Made by a program: the position numbers and the translations under genes
The notes under the pieces: model-generated
Databases searched by the model: none
The model's input: the letters and a program-made list of their open reading frames with translations, nothing else
What the model was told of the DNA's origin: nothing
Shown here: positions 49,173 to 58,082 of the stretch, piece after piece
Numbering within the stretch: position 1 is the first letter of the stretch
How the letters are laid out: the number at the start of each line of letters is the position of its first letter
NCBI RefSeq assembly: GCF_900129345.1
Contig: NZ_FQVK01000002.1
Coordinates: 1 to 64,000, forward strand
Length of the DNA stretch: 64,000 bases
Reading direction: 5' to 3'
DNA from: Ruegeria intermedia
Lineage (GTDB): Bacteria > Pseudomonadota > Alphaproteobacteria > Rhodobacterales > Rhodobacteraceae

Positions 49173-50030
49173 ATGCAAACAGCAAACGAAGATCAGGCTG
49201 AATACTGGGGCAACTCCGAATCCGGCACCAAATGGCTGACCTTCGAGGACAAACTGGACCACATGCTGGCCCCGGTGCTAGACTTGGTTCTGGAGCGCGC
49301 AGACCTGACGCCCGGCCTGAGGGTGCTGGACATCGGCTGTGGCACCGGTGCCAGCACGGTCGCGGCCGCGCGCGCGGTCGGGCCCGAGGGGCACGTTCTT
49401 GGCGCCGATATCTCGGCCCCGTTTCTTGACCGTGCCGCCCAGCGTGCCGACGCGGTCGGCCTGCCCAACGCCGCGTTCCAATTGGCCGATGCCCAGGTCG
49501 CCCCGTTCGAGCCGGAAACCCGCGACGTGGCCATTTCACGTTTTGGGGTGATGTTCTTCGACGATCCCGTCGCCGCGTTTACCAATATCGCGAAGGCGCT
49601 GGTTCCGGGCGGACGGATGATCTTTGCCGCCTGGGGGCCGCTGTCCGACAACCCGTGGTTTCGGGTGCCGCATGTGGCCGCCACGGCGCATCTGGGCCAC
49701 CCACCCAAATACGGACGCCACGCGCCCGGCCCGCTGGCCTTTCAGGACATCGACCGCGTCACCGGCCTGATGACCCGGGCCGGGCTGCGCGATGTTTCCG
49801 GCGAACCTGTCCCCCTGCGACTGCCCGGCCTGAACAGCGTCGAGGACACGGCCAGCCTGTGCACCCGCGTGGGGCCTGCCGCGCGGGTCATCGCGCATTT
49901 CGACGGGTCCGAGGACGACGCCCGCATCATCCAGCGCGCCGTTCAGGGCGAATTTGAACATTTCGTCGTCGATGGCATTCCCGGGCTGCCCGCGGTCATC
50001 AACCTGTTCCAGGCCCGCCGCGCCGCCTGA
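49173..50030 (+). CDS. Class I SAM-dependent methyltransferase
   Basis: A 285-residue methyltransferase of UbiE-like type. Motif I is LDIGCGTGASTVAAA, post-I is VLGADISAPFLDRA, and motif II is DVAISRFGVMFFDDP followed by ALVPGGRMIFAAWGP. The substrate is unknown. It lies 24 bases after the RACo-type gene on the same strand and is probably co-transcribed, although no functional link is evident. Confidence 0.85.
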   Translation: MQTANEDQAEYWGNSESGTKWLTFEDKLDHMLAPVLDLVLERADLTPGLRVLDIGCGTGASTVAAARAVGPEGHVLGADISAPFLDRAAQRADAVGLPNAAFQLADAQVAPFEPETRDVAISRFGVMFFDDPVAAFTNIAKALVPGGRMIFAAWGPLSDNPWFRVPHVAATAHLGHPPKYGRHAPGPLAFQDIDRVTGLMTRAGLRDVSGEPVPLRLPGLNSVEDTASLCTRVGPAARVIAHFDGSEDDARIIQRAVQGEFEHFVVDGIPGLPAVINLFQARRAA

Positions 50031-50141
50031 GGCGGCCCCTTACCGTTGCACCCAGTGCGGCCATTGCCGCATCCCGGGGGTGATCTTTTCCGACCAAGGT
50101 CCGTGGCAAAGGGCGGCCGGCCGGGCAATAGTGGGGGAAGC

Positions 50142-51546
50142 ATGAAACTACCAAAGCCCGATCTCAGTTCAGGAACCTGGTCCCTGTCGCGCGCCTATCT
50201 TGCGGCCAGCGTCGTCGTCATGGGGACTGGCGCCATCGTGATCGGCGGCTGGGTCACGGGCCGGATCGAAGATGCGGTCGTTCAGAACTCGGCCAATTCC
50301 GCAGCCCTCTACATGGAAAGCATCCTGTCGCCGCTCAGCCAGGAACTGGCCTACGGCGACAGCCTGTCGGACCCGGCAGCGAGGGCCGTGTCCGAGCTGT
50401 TCGACCAGCAATCGATGCAAGAGCGGATCGTCTCGTACAAGATCTGGAAAAAGGGCGGGCTGATCGCCCATGCGTCCGACCCGGACATCATCGGACGCAC
50501 GTTCCCCCCCACCGACGATCTGAAACGCGCCTGGTCGGGGCAGATCTCGGGTTCGTTCGAGGAACTGGACCGCGCCGAGAACCAGGCCGAAGCCGCGATG
50601 GGCCTTCCGTTGCTGGAAGCCTACAGCCCCATCCGCGAGATCTGGTCCGGCGAGATCATCGCCGTCGGCGAATTCTACCAGCGCGCGGATCAGTTGCAGA
50701 CCGACCTGATGCAGGCCAGACGCACCAGTTGGCTGGTGGTGGCCACGACCTTCGGGCTGAGCACGCTGATCCTGTACCTGATCGTGGCGGTCGGCGACCG
50801 GACGATCCGCACCCAGTCCGACCTGTTGAAGGCCCGTCTGGCCGAAAGCCAGAAGATGTCGCAACAGAACGCCGACCTGCGCGCGCGGGTGATCGAGGCG
50901 TCGGACCGATCCACCGCCCAGACCGACCGCTTTTTGCGCAAGCTGGGTGCCGAACTACATGACGGCCCGGCCCAATATCTGGCGCTGGCGGCGTTGCGGC
51001 TGGATTCGGCCTTTCCCCCAGGACGGGTCCGGCGACAAGGTCGCCCACGAGGTTCACCAATCGATTCAACGCGCACTGAGCGAGATCCGCGCCCTGTCCC
51101 GCGGGCTGGCCGCCCCCGACATCGAGGCGCTGGACCTCGAAGACGCAATCGTGCTCGCCGCCAGCGACCGGTCGGTTCCCGGCACGCACGCCCCCGAGCT
51201 GTCGATCAGCGGCGACGTGACGCCCGCGTTGTCCTACGCCGAAAAGCTGTGCGTTTTCAGGTTCGTGCAGGAGGCCCTGTCGAATGCGGCCCGTCACGCC
51301 AAGGGGGCGAAATGCACCGTGACCTGCGCATCAAGTCCCGACGAGCTGTCGGTGACGGTCGCAGACGATGGGCCGGGGTTCGATCCGTCAGATGCCATCA
51401 AGCTGGGCACCGAGGGCGGTCAGGGCCTTTTGGGGCTGCGTGACCGGGTGGAAAGCACCGGCGGGCGTTTCGAGATCAAAACCGCCCCCGGCGCGGGAAC
51501 AACGATCAAGATGACTTTGTTTCACAGGCAAGCGAGGCCGAGATGA
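50142..51546 (+). pseudogene. NarX/DesK-type sensor histidine kinase, frameshifted by one extra C
   Basis: A two-segment membrane kinase of the HisKA_3 class. The first frame has TM segments near residues 20-42 and 205-225 with a periplasmic domain between, then the H-box FLRKLGAELHDGPAQYLAL, and loses homology at RLDSAFPPG. The next frame takes up with QDGSGDKVAHEVHQSI and includes the dimer helices, NAARHAKGAKC and DDGPGFDPSD, and GLLGLRDRVESTGG. An extra C in the run CCCCC at 51015-51019 accounts for it; removal gives 467 residues. Cognate regulator overlaps the end by four bases. Real inactivation or a homopolymer error are both possible. Confidence 0.85.
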
Positions 51547-52184
51547 CCAGGACAATCGTATTGGCGGACGATCACCCGATTTTCCGGGACGGATTGCGCA
51601 GGACATTGGAGGATTCGGGCGAATTCAAGGTGCTGGCGGCCGGCGAGAGCGCCGACGAGGCCGTGCAACTCACCCAAAGCCACAAGCCCGACCTCGTCAT
51701 CCTGGACCTGTCCATGCCGGGCGGCGGGATTGCCGCGACGCGGCAGATCGCGGCGATGGAGGACCCGCCCCGCATTGCCATTCTGACCGTTTCCGAGGAC
51801 AGCAACGACGTCGCCGACGCGCTGGAGGCCGGGGCGACGGGCTACATTCTCAAGGGCGTCACAGCCGGCGCCCTGACCGGATCGCTGCACAGCATCGCCG
51901 CCGGTGAAGGGGTCGTGTCCCCCGGACTGGCCGCACGGGTGCTGTTCTCGATCGGAAAAGGCAAGGCCAAGGATACCGAACCTGACGGGCTGAGCGACCT
52001 GACGTATCGCGAAGAAGAGATTCTGCGCCGCGTGGCCAAGGGGCTGAGCAACCGCGAAATCGCCGATGAGCTGAAGCTTCAGGAAAAGACCGTAAAGCAT
52101 TATATGACAAGCATTCTGTCCAAGCTGCACGCGCGAAACCGGGTCGAGGCGGCGCTGATCGCCCATGACGCCTGGAAAACCTGA
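51543..52184 (+). CDS. NarL/FixJ-family response regulator
   Basis: A 213-residue transcription factor. The receiver domain holds the acidic pair ADDHP and the phospho-acceptor Asp55 in LVILDLSMPGG. The C-terminal LuxR-type helix-turn-helix reads LTYREEEILRRVAKGLSNREIADEL and TVKHYMTSILSKLHARNR. It overlaps the kinase gene (ATGA) and is its partner. The Asp-rich secreted protein gene lies convergent beyond it; its control by this pair is only a guess. Confidence 0.93.
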   Translation: MTRTIVLADDHPIFRDGLRRTLEDSGEFKVLAAGESADEAVQLTQSHKPDLVILDLSMPGGGIAATRQIAAMEDPPRIAILTVSEDSNDVADALEAGATGYILKGVTAGALTGSLHSIAAGEGVVSPGLAARVLFSIGKGKAKDTEPDGLSDLTYREEEILRRVAKGLSNREIADELKLQEKTVKHYMTSILSKLHARNRVEAALIAHDAWKT

Positions 52185-52197
52185 CGCCCAACGGATG

Positions 52198-52224
52198 ACG
52201 GCCCCCGGAATTTCCGGGGGCCGT
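52198..52224. terminator. Hairpin between convergent genes
   Basis: ACGGCCCCCGGA and TCCGGGGGCCGT form a twelve-base-pair stem with a three-base loop. There is no T run on either side, but the location between two convergent stops suits a bidirectional terminator. Confidence 0.6.
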
Positions 52225-52247
52225 GCCTGGTTTGCCGGGCGGGTTGC

Positions 52248-53009
52248 TTAGTTGGTGATCGCGTTCAACCGCTGCATATCGGCCGAGGTCGCCGGGCGTT
52301 CGACCACCGTTCGATTGTAGGGATCCTTCAACTCGTACCGGCCTGCCTCGATTTCCTCTTTCCAGCCATTGGTATAGCGCACCTCGATATTGCCGCCCTG
52401 ACGTTCCACCTTGGCCGGCCGGCCACCGGCGCCGTTGCCACTGGACGGCACGCTGTTGATGGTCACGCTGTCGGCCAGTGAACGCAGTCGCGTCACGTCC
52501 GCGCCGGTCGCCGGTCGCTCCTCGACCGTGCGGTTCTGCGCGTTCTTGCGCTCATAGCGCCCGTTCTCGATTTCTTCCTTGGTGCCGTCCGAATAGCGAA
52601 CCTCGACACCGCTGGCGCTGGTTTCGATCTTGGTCACGCGCACCGGACCGTTGCCCGATCCCGACGCGGCCGCGGATCCGCCGCGTTTGCTTTTGCCGCT
52701 GCGGGACTTGTCGTCTTCGTCGTCGTCGCTGTCATCATCGCGGTCGTCGTCGCTGTCGTCATCGTCGTCGCGGTCGTCGTCGCTGTCATCATCCCGATCG
52801 TCGTCCCGGTCGTCATCCCGATCGTCGTCGCGGTCGTCGTCCCGGTCGTCGTCACCATCCTTGCCTTTTCCGCTTTTTGCAAAAGCATAGGAGGGATCCA
52901 CATGGAAACCGGAGTCGAAGTCAAAACTCAGTGAATAGGGGCTGGCGGCGAAGGCCGACGCCAGGGCGGCGGTGCTCAACAACCTTGCGATTTTCGATTT
53001 CACGCTCAT
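52248..53009 (-). CDS. Secreted Asp-rich repeat protein with two C-terminal repeats
   Basis: A 253-residue exported protein with three parts. A signal-like N-terminus (IARLLSTAALASAFAASP) comes first. Residues 51-100 are a low-complexity acidic tract, mostly DDDR and DDDS units. Then two related C-terminal repeats of about 55 residues follow (residues 125-180 and 198-253), each with a core EVRY-DG/NG-KEEIE-GRYE and ending NRTV-ERPAT-AD. The acidic tract could bind calcium or other cations; the repeats resemble no family I can name. It is a single-gene unit opposite a two-component system. Confidence 0.75.
   Translation of the reverse strand: MSVKSKIARLLSTAALASAFAASPYSLSFDFDSGFHVDPSYAFAKSGKGKDGDDDRDDDRDDDRDDDRDDDRDDDSDDDRDDDDDSDDDRDDDSDDDEDDKSRSGKSKRGGSAAASGSGNGPVRVTKIETSASGVEVRYSDGTKEEIENGRYERKNAQNRTVEERPATGADVTRLRSLADSVTINSVPSSGNGAGGRPAKVERQGGNIEVRYTNGWKEEIEAGRYELKDPYNRTVVERPATSADMQRLNAITN
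52710..52859 (-). repeat. Simple-sequence tract encoding Asp/Arg repeats
   Basis: About 150 bases of imperfect 12-base units (GAC/GAT triplets with an Arg or Ser codon each fourth position). Such tracts change length by slippage, and the number of units may differ between strains. Confidence 0.9.
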
Positions 53010-53211
53010 CTCGATATCCTTTCCTGTCCAGGCGCCCCTCTTGACGCCATTGAGAAAAAGCTAGCAGGCTGGGGAAACGGCAACATCGGCCCATGGTCGG
53101 ACGAATTTTCGGCCCTTGGGACACTGCCCGACAGGTCTTTCTTCCGAACAAGCCTCCGAACAGGAGCATACGTACCGGCCCGACGCCGAGACAACGCAAC
53201 TTCGATGTCAA

Positions 53212-54105
53212 TCAATCACGCGATTGAGGGATGGCCTTCAGGTAGCTGGCGATGGCCAGACGATCTGCGTCGCTCAGTTTCGCGGTATTCAGCACCACCT
53301 CGGCCATCTCGCCCCCGGCACTGTCATAGTCCGGCGTGAACCCGGACTTCAGATACTCGGCGATATCCGCTTCGGACCAGTCCAACTGATCGGGGGCCAG
53401 CCCCGGGATGCGTCCCTTGCCGCCGGGATTCGGCGCCCCTTGCAGCCATTTCGACAGGATCAACCCGCCCAGGGCGTTGCGCGGGGTATGGCATTCTCCG
53501 CAATGACCCAGCGCCTCGACAAGGTAGCGGCCGCGCTGCTGCTGGCCGGACAGATCCCCGTCCACGATCCAGCCTGATCGCAGAAACAGCAGCTTCCACC
53601 CTCCCAGAGCCAACCGCAGATTGAACGGAAAACCTACCTCGTGGGTTGCGCTGGGCGTGGCGTCGGCGGGAAGGCTCATCAGGAAGGCATGCAACGAGAC
53701 GACATCCTGCGGCGCCATCCTGACGTAGGACGCATAGGGGAAAGCGGGGTAATAATGCTGGCGGTCCGGACTGCTGCCATGCCACAGCGCGCCGGCCAGA
53801 TCGACGGGCGTCCAATCGCCGATCCCGTGCGCCGGATCACTGGATATGTTGGGCGCGACGAAGGTGCCGAACGGCGTGGAAAACCTGCGCCCACCGGACA
53901 AGACCAAGCGGGCCTCGCCTTCGGCCCCGGGTGCCGAATGGCAGGCCGCGCAGCCGGCGGCATGAAACACCTGTTCACCCTGCGCAATATCGGGAACCAG
54001 GCCGCTCAACACTGCCGGATCAGCCAAACGCGGGCGGGTCACGAAAAGTCCAGCCCCCACGATCACGGCCGCACAGGCGGCGGCCGTGACACCCCATTTT
54101 CGCAT
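53212..54105 (-). CDS. Periplasmic dihaem c-type cytochrome
   Basis: A 297-residue exported protein with two haem sites, CAACH near residue 53 and CGECH near residue 205, and an N-terminal signal or anchor (VTAAACAAVIVGAGLFV). Similarity is to cytochrome subunits that accept electrons from periplasmic dehydrogenases (for example the domain with NISSDPAHGIGDWTPVDL and LAGALWHGSSPDRQHYYPAFPY). It is followed downstream by nothing on its strand and lies 7 bases after a cytochrome c' gene, forming a two-gene unit. Confidence 0.88.
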   Translation of the reverse strand: MRKWGVTAAACAAVIVGAGLFVTRPRLADPAVLSGLVPDIAQGEQVFHAAGCAACHSAPGAEGEARLVLSGGRRFSTPFGTFVAPNISSDPAHGIGDWTPVDLAGALWHGSSPDRQHYYPAFPYASYVRMAPQDVVSLHAFLMSLPADATPSATHEVGFPFNLRLALGGWKLLFLRSGWIVDGDLSGQQQRGRYLVEALGHCGECHTPRNALGGLILSKWLQGAPNPGGKGRIPGLAPDQLDWSEADIAEYLKSGFTPDYDSAGGEMAEVVLNTAKLSDADRLAIASYLKAIPQSRD

Positions 54106-54112
54106 TCCGCTC

Positions 54113-54580
54113 TTACTCCTTGGGCGCGCGATAGGCCTTGTGGCATGCCGAACACGCCCCGCCCAGAGGCCCCATCGCGGCCTTCAGGGCATCAAGGTCC
54201 TGCCCAGCGGCCGCCTGCATGGCAACAGCGGCTTCGGCCAGGGCCTGCCCCTTGGCACTGACATCAGGGAAGTTCTGCCAGATCGCCGGCAAGGCACGCG
54301 AAGACGGATCGGCCGCATTGTCGGTTCCGGCCGGCCACATCGCCGACTGATCGACTTGGGTCAGCGTGGCCAGATTGCTCGCCGCCGCCGCCGCGGCCTC
54401 GGCATTGTATTCCGCCTCGCCTTTGGCCATGGCGCCCAACTGGCCGATGTTGAACGCATAGAGCGACATCAGAGACTGCCGCGCCTTCACCGCGGGATTC
54501 TTCGCCTCTTGCGCCATGCTGGTACCTACGATCGCAACCGTCAGAAGCCCGGCCGCCGCAAAGGAAAGATATTTGGTCAT
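54113..54580 (-). CDS. Class II cytochrome c (cytochrome c'-type)
   Basis: A 155-residue exported protein with a signal peptide (FAAAGLLTVAIVGTSMAQ) and a C-terminal haem site CSACHKAYRAP, preceded by four-helix-bundle sequence. The C-terminal position of CxxCH is diagnostic of class II cytochromes, which include NO-binding cytochrome c' and electron-transfer cytochrome c556. Which applies is open. It forms a pair with the dihaem cytochrome gene; the divergent LysR gene starts 86 bases away and may regulate both. Confidence 0.9.
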   Translation of the reverse strand: MTKYLSFAAAGLLTVAIVGTSMAQEAKNPAVKARQSLMSLYAFNIGQLGAMAKGEAEYNAEAAAAAASNLATLTQVDQSAMWPAGTDNAADPSSRALPAIWQNFPDVSAKGQALAEAAVAMQAAAGQDLDALKAAMGPLGGACSACHKAYRAPKE

Positions 54581-54666
54581 AATTCTGCTCCCTGATTGAA
54601 CGGGTTCAGACTAGCTTGAATAAATTTTCTTGTAATTGTTTGATATTTTGCTGACCTTGTTCATTT

Positions 54667-55521
54667 ATGAACAAGGAAAATTGGGATGACATCCGCTACG
54701 TGCTGGCCGTCCGTCGCCATGGCTCATTGAACGCCGCGGCAACGGCCCTGAACGTTACGCATGCCACGGTCCTGCGCCGGGTCGCCGCGTTCGAGCAACG
54801 CCACGCCTGCCATCTGTTCGGCAAAGCCACGTCCGGCTATGCACCCCGCCCCGAGACTCAGCAGATCTTTGCCGCAATGGAAGATGTCGAAAACGCGGTT
54901 TTGGCGCTGGATCGGACGATCGCAGGGGCCGACCGGTCGCCGGTGGGAAAAGTGCGGATCGCTTCGACGGACAGCCTGTGCCAGATCGTGCTGCCAGGTA
55001 TTTTGCGTCGCATCTCGGAACGGTTTCCGGGGTTGGATTTCACTTTGCTCAGCAACAACACGCACCATGACCTGACCCGCCTGACGGCGGATATCGTGGT
55101 GCGCCCGTCCCCCGGGTTGGATGGCGGGCTGACCGGTTTGAAGGCCGGCGCACTGCGCTTTGCCGTATATCACGATGGCACGCCCGGCCAGAAATGGCTG
55201 GCCCTGCAAGGCGCGCTGGACAAGTCGAAGCCCGCGCAGTGGATGGCGGACAACATCGCGCCCGCGTCCATCATCAGCGGCGCCGACAGCTTTCTGGTCC
55301 TGCGGCAGATGGCTGCCGAAGGAGCGGGCCGGACGTTCCTGCCGACCTTCGTCGGAGACGCCGAGCCCAGACTGCAGCGCGACCCCGAAACGCCCCCTGG
55401 GATGACCGTGCCGCTATGGGTCGCCATGCTGGAAGAGATTGCCCACACCCCCAGGTTCACGCTGGTGCGCGACCAACTGCTGGCACGTTTGAAGCCGCTG
55501 TTTGCAGCAGAGCGGACCTGA
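54667..55521 (+). CDS. LysR-family transcriptional regulator
   Basis: A 284-residue regulator with an N-terminal winged helix (DDIRYVLAVRRHGSLNAAATALNVTHATVLRRVAAFE) and a substrate-binding domain. The helix has the unusual VTHATVLRRV in place of the common VSQPAVSRQI. It is divergent from the cytochrome genes, the standard layout for LysR control of a neighbour. The inducer is unknown. Confidence 0.9.
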   Translation: MNKENWDDIRYVLAVRRHGSLNAAATALNVTHATVLRRVAAFEQRHACHLFGKATSGYAPRPETQQIFAAMEDVENAVLALDRTIAGADRSPVGKVRIASTDSLCQIVLPGILRRISERFPGLDFTLLSNNTHHDLTRLTADIVVRPSPGLDGGLTGLKAGALRFAVYHDGTPGQKWLALQGALDKSKPAQWMADNIAPASIISGADSFLVLRQMAAEGAGRTFLPTFVGDAEPRLQRDPETPPGMTVPLWVAMLEEIAHTPRFTLVRDQLLARLKPLFAAERT

Positions 55522-55560
55522 CGCTCAAACGAACGACCACATTGCCAAAGCGGGAAAATC

Positions 55561-55634
55561 TGGAGCGGGTAGCGGGAATCGAACCCGCGCGTTCAGCTTG
55601 GGAAGCTGACAGGCTACCATTACATCATACCCGC
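55561..55634 (-). tRNA. tRNA-Gly (anticodon CCC)
   Basis: The minus strand folds as a cloverleaf: acceptor GCGGGTA/TACCCGC, short D arm (TGATGTAATGGTAGCCT), anticodon arm TCAGC-TTCCCAA-GCTGA with anticodon CCC (reads GGG), and T arm GCGGGTTCGATTCCCGC. Discriminator T and CCA are encoded. Confidence 0.97.
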
Positions 55635-55710
55635 CGCAGAGGCTGAGATAGCACCGGATGGGGGCCGGGATCAAGCGGCGATCTACAGGAAAGACGCTTT
55701 GTTGCCACAG

Positions 55711-55736
55711 AAAAAGGCCGGGCTGAATGCCCGGCC
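55711..55736 (-). terminator. Terminator of the metF/pterin-methyltransferase operon
   Basis: GGCCGGGC and GCCCGGCC form an eight-base-pair stem with a five-base loop, followed on the minus strand by TTTTTC. It lies 22 bases after the methyltransferase stop. Confidence 0.88.
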
Positions 55737-55758
55737 CCGGAACAGCGTCAAACCCCCA

Positions 55759-56823
55759 TCAGGCCCGGCGGCGGCGGCCACCGCCCCGACGGCCGCGCGC
55801 GCCCTCGTTTTCGGTGCCTGCGGCATCGGCCGGCTTGTTGAACTTGATCCACTCGCCGCCATGCGGGTCGTTGTTGGTCAGCAGGTTGGCGGCGCGGATG
55901 GCCTCCATCTCCTTGCCGGCGCGCGGCTTGGTCGAGCCCAGCCCGAACATCTGAACGAAGGTTTCGTCGTCCATGCCCTCGGGCAGGATGATACCCGCCG
56001 CCGCAACCTCGGCCTTTTTCTCGGCGATCTTCTTCTGCGTCACCGGCAAGGCCACCGGGTTCATGATGGCCGAGGTCATGCCCGCGCCCATCGCCATCGG
56101 CAGGAAGGCGTTGTTGATGCCGTGGCGGTTCGGCAGACCGAACGAGATGTTGGACGCGCCGCAGGTGGTGTTCACGCCCAGCTCTTCGCGCAGACGGCGC
56201 ACCAGGGCAAAGACCTGAAGCCCCGCAGTCGCCATCGCGCCGATCGGCATCACCAGCGGGTCCACCACGATATCATGCGCCGGAATGCCAAAGTCGGCCG
56301 CGCGCTGGACGATTTTTTTGGCCACCTCGAACCGCACGTCGGGATCTTCGGAAATGCCCGTGTCGTCGTTCGAGATCGCAACGACCGGCACGTTGTATTT
56401 CTTGACCAGCGGCAGCACCAGTTCCAGGCGGTCCTCCTCGCCGGTGACCGAGTTCAGCAGCGGGCGGCCTTCGGCGGCCTCCAGCCCGGCCTCCAACGCG
56501 CCCGGAACCGAGCTGTCGATGCACAGCGGCACATCGACCAGGCCCTGCACCAGCTCGACGATTTTGGTCATCAGCGGCGGCTCGGTCTCGTTCGGGTTGG
56601 GGTTCGAGTTGTAGACCACACCCGCGTTGATATCGAGCACGGTCGCCCCGGCCGCGACCTGCGCCAGCGCGTCCTTCTCGACGGTCGAGAAATCGCCCGC
56701 TTCCAGCTCGGCCGCCAGCTTCTTGCGGCCGGTGGGGTTGATCCGCTCGCCGATCACGCAGAACGGCTGATCGAAGCCGATGATCGCGGTTTTGGTCTTT
56801 GATTCTACGACTGTACGGGTCAT
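55759..56823 (-). CDS. Pterin-binding methyltetrahydrofolate:corrinoid methyltransferase (split MetH part)
   Basis: A 354-residue TIM-barrel protein of the DHPS-like pterin-binding family, equal to the folate domain of MetH. Key segments are VIGERINPTGRKKLA, AGATVLDINAGVV, CIDSSVPGALEAGL, LLNSVTGEEDR, and CGASNISFGLPNRHGINNAF. The last 30 residues are an Arg/Gly-rich tail. It lacks homocysteine, cobalamin and activation domains, so it needs separate partners. In Phaeobacter such a protein is part of a split methionine synthase. It follows metF by 9 bases. Confidence 0.9.
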   Translation of the reverse strand: MTRTVVESKTKTAIIGFDQPFCVIGERINPTGRKKLAAELEAGDFSTVEKDALAQVAAGATVLDINAGVVYNSNPNPNETEPPLMTKIVELVQGLVDVPLCIDSSVPGALEAGLEAAEGRPLLNSVTGEEDRLELVLPLVKKYNVPVVAISNDDTGISEDPDVRFEVAKKIVQRAADFGIPAHDIVVDPLVMPIGAMATAGLQVFALVRRLREELGVNTTCGASNISFGLPNRHGINNAFLPMAMGAGMTSAIMNPVALPVTQKKIAEKKAEVAAAGIILPEGMDDETFVQMFGLGSTKPRAGKEMEAIRAANLLTNNDPHGGEWIKFNKPADAAGTENEGARGRRGGGRRRRA

Positions 56824-56832
56824 GTCCGGTCC

Positions 56833-57759
56833 TTAAGCGTTTGCAGGCTTCGCCGAGGCGCCGCCGTTTTCGATGGCCCAGTTGGCATTGGTCTTGATGC
56901 CGCCAAGCGGAAAGAAGTGTACGTTGGTGATATTGAAGTCGGGGTTGGCCGCCTTGTGTTCGGCCAGCGCGGTGATCACGTCGGTCGGCTCGTAGGGCAG
57001 CAGCAGCTTGGACACGTCCATGGCACGCTTCTGCAGCACCTTCAGCGACGGGCCCACACCGCAGGCGATCGCGAACTTGATCAGGGTCTGCAGCTTGGCC
57101 GGACCGGCGATGCCGATGTGGATCGGCAGGTCGATCCCGGCCGCCTTGAGGCCGTCGGCCCATGCGATGATCGGCTTGGCGTCAAAGGCGAACTGGGTGG
57201 CCAGCGCCATTTCGGCGTCGGTGGTTTCGCTGAATTTCTGCTTCCAGCGCAATGCCTCGTCCACGTTTTTGGTCGAACCGTCCGGGTCGATGTCCTTGTT
57301 GCCCTCGGGGTGGCCTGCGACGTGCAGACGCTTGAAGCCCGCCTTGTCGAACAGACCCGTTTCCAGCAACTGCATCGAGCTGTCGAATTCGCCATGCGGC
57401 TTGGCCACGCCTCCGGCCAGCAGCAGCGCCTGGTCGACGCCGGCCTCGCCTTGATACATGGCGATCCAGTTTTCCAGCGTCGCCGCGTCCTTGATGATGC
57501 GGGCCGGGAAATGCGGCATGACCGGATAGCCCTCGGCCGCGATCCGTTTGGCCGTGCGCACCATGTCTTCGATCGGGGTGCCCTCGATATGGGCGATGTA
57601 GACGCGCGTGCCCTCGGGCAGCAGGTCGCGGAAATCCTCGACCTTCTCGGCGGTGCGCGGCATCACCTCGATCGAATACCCTTTCAGAAAGGCTTCGACG
57701 GCAGGGTTCACCGGGGCCTTTTCGGCCGCATCACGTTTCTTGAAGTTCAGCAAAGCCAT
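56833..57759 (-). CDS. metF: Methylenetetrahydrofolate reductase-like protein
   Basis: A 308-residue flavoprotein-type TIM barrel of the MetF family, divergent from the E. coli enzyme. Recognisable parts are SIEVMPRTAEKVEDF, VMPHFPARIIKD, LLLAGGVAKPHGEF, and the C-terminal HFFPLGGIKTNANWA. It would make methyltetrahydrofolate for the adjacent methyltransferase. GGGAGG precedes ATG 57759. It lies between the PF13769-type gene and the methyltransferase gene in one operon. Confidence 0.85.
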   Translation of the reverse strand: MALLNFKKRDAAEKAPVNPAVEAFLKGYSIEVMPRTAEKVEDFRDLLPEGTRVYIAHIEGTPIEDMVRTAKRIAAEGYPVMPHFPARIIKDAATLENWIAMYQGEAGVDQALLLAGGVAKPHGEFDSSMQLLETGLFDKAGFKRLHVAGHPEGNKDIDPDGSTKNVDEALRWKQKFSETTDAEMALATQFAFDAKPIIAWADGLKAAGIDLPIHIGIAGPAKLQTLIKFAIACGVGPSLKVLQKRAMDVSKLLLPYEPTDVITALAEHKAANPDFNITNVHFFPLGGIKTNANWAIENGGASAKPANA

Positions 57760-57785
57760 TGCGGCCTCCCATAAAGATCTGGGGC

Positions 57786-58082
57786 TCATGCCCAACCGTC
57801 ATTTGCGATCAGCGCCTTGAGGCGATCCTGATCGTAGTCCTCCTCCAGGCGCAGCGCCTGGGCCTCGGCGATCTCGGCCGGGTCGCCCTCAACCTCGAAC
57901 GGCTCGGCCTTGCGCCATTCGGCCAGGTAGGCATCGCTGTCCCTGGCGTTCACCTTCATGGCGGCGCGGTCGATGGCCTGTTCGAACCGTTCCGACAATT
58001 GCCGCTTGGCCCCGCGCCGGCCCTTGCCGACGATGACCTGAGCGGGAATGTCGCGCCAGTATACGATGGTGACGTCAGGCAT
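57786..58082 (-). CDS. PF13769 (virulence factor) family small protein
   Basis: A 98-residue protein with MPDVTIVYWRDIPAQVIVGKGRRGAKRQLSERF, the hallmark of the family named Virulence_fact. It is acidic and helical in its C-terminal half. In Roseobacters it regularly precedes metF-like and pterin-methyltransferase genes, which points to a role in one-carbon or corrinoid chemistry and not in virulence. It is the first gene of the operon, and a structured leader lies upstream. Confidence 0.85.
   Translation of the reverse strand: MPDVTIVYWRDIPAQVIVGKGRRGAKRQLSERFEQAIDRAAMKVNARDSDAYLAEWRKAEPFEVEGDPAEIAEAQALRLEEDYDQDRLKALIANDGWA

Noticed and set aside
52700..52860. CRISPR-like array in the repetitive tract at 52.7 kb
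   Set aside because: Units are 12 bases with no spacers and lie in frame within an Asp-rich coding sequence.
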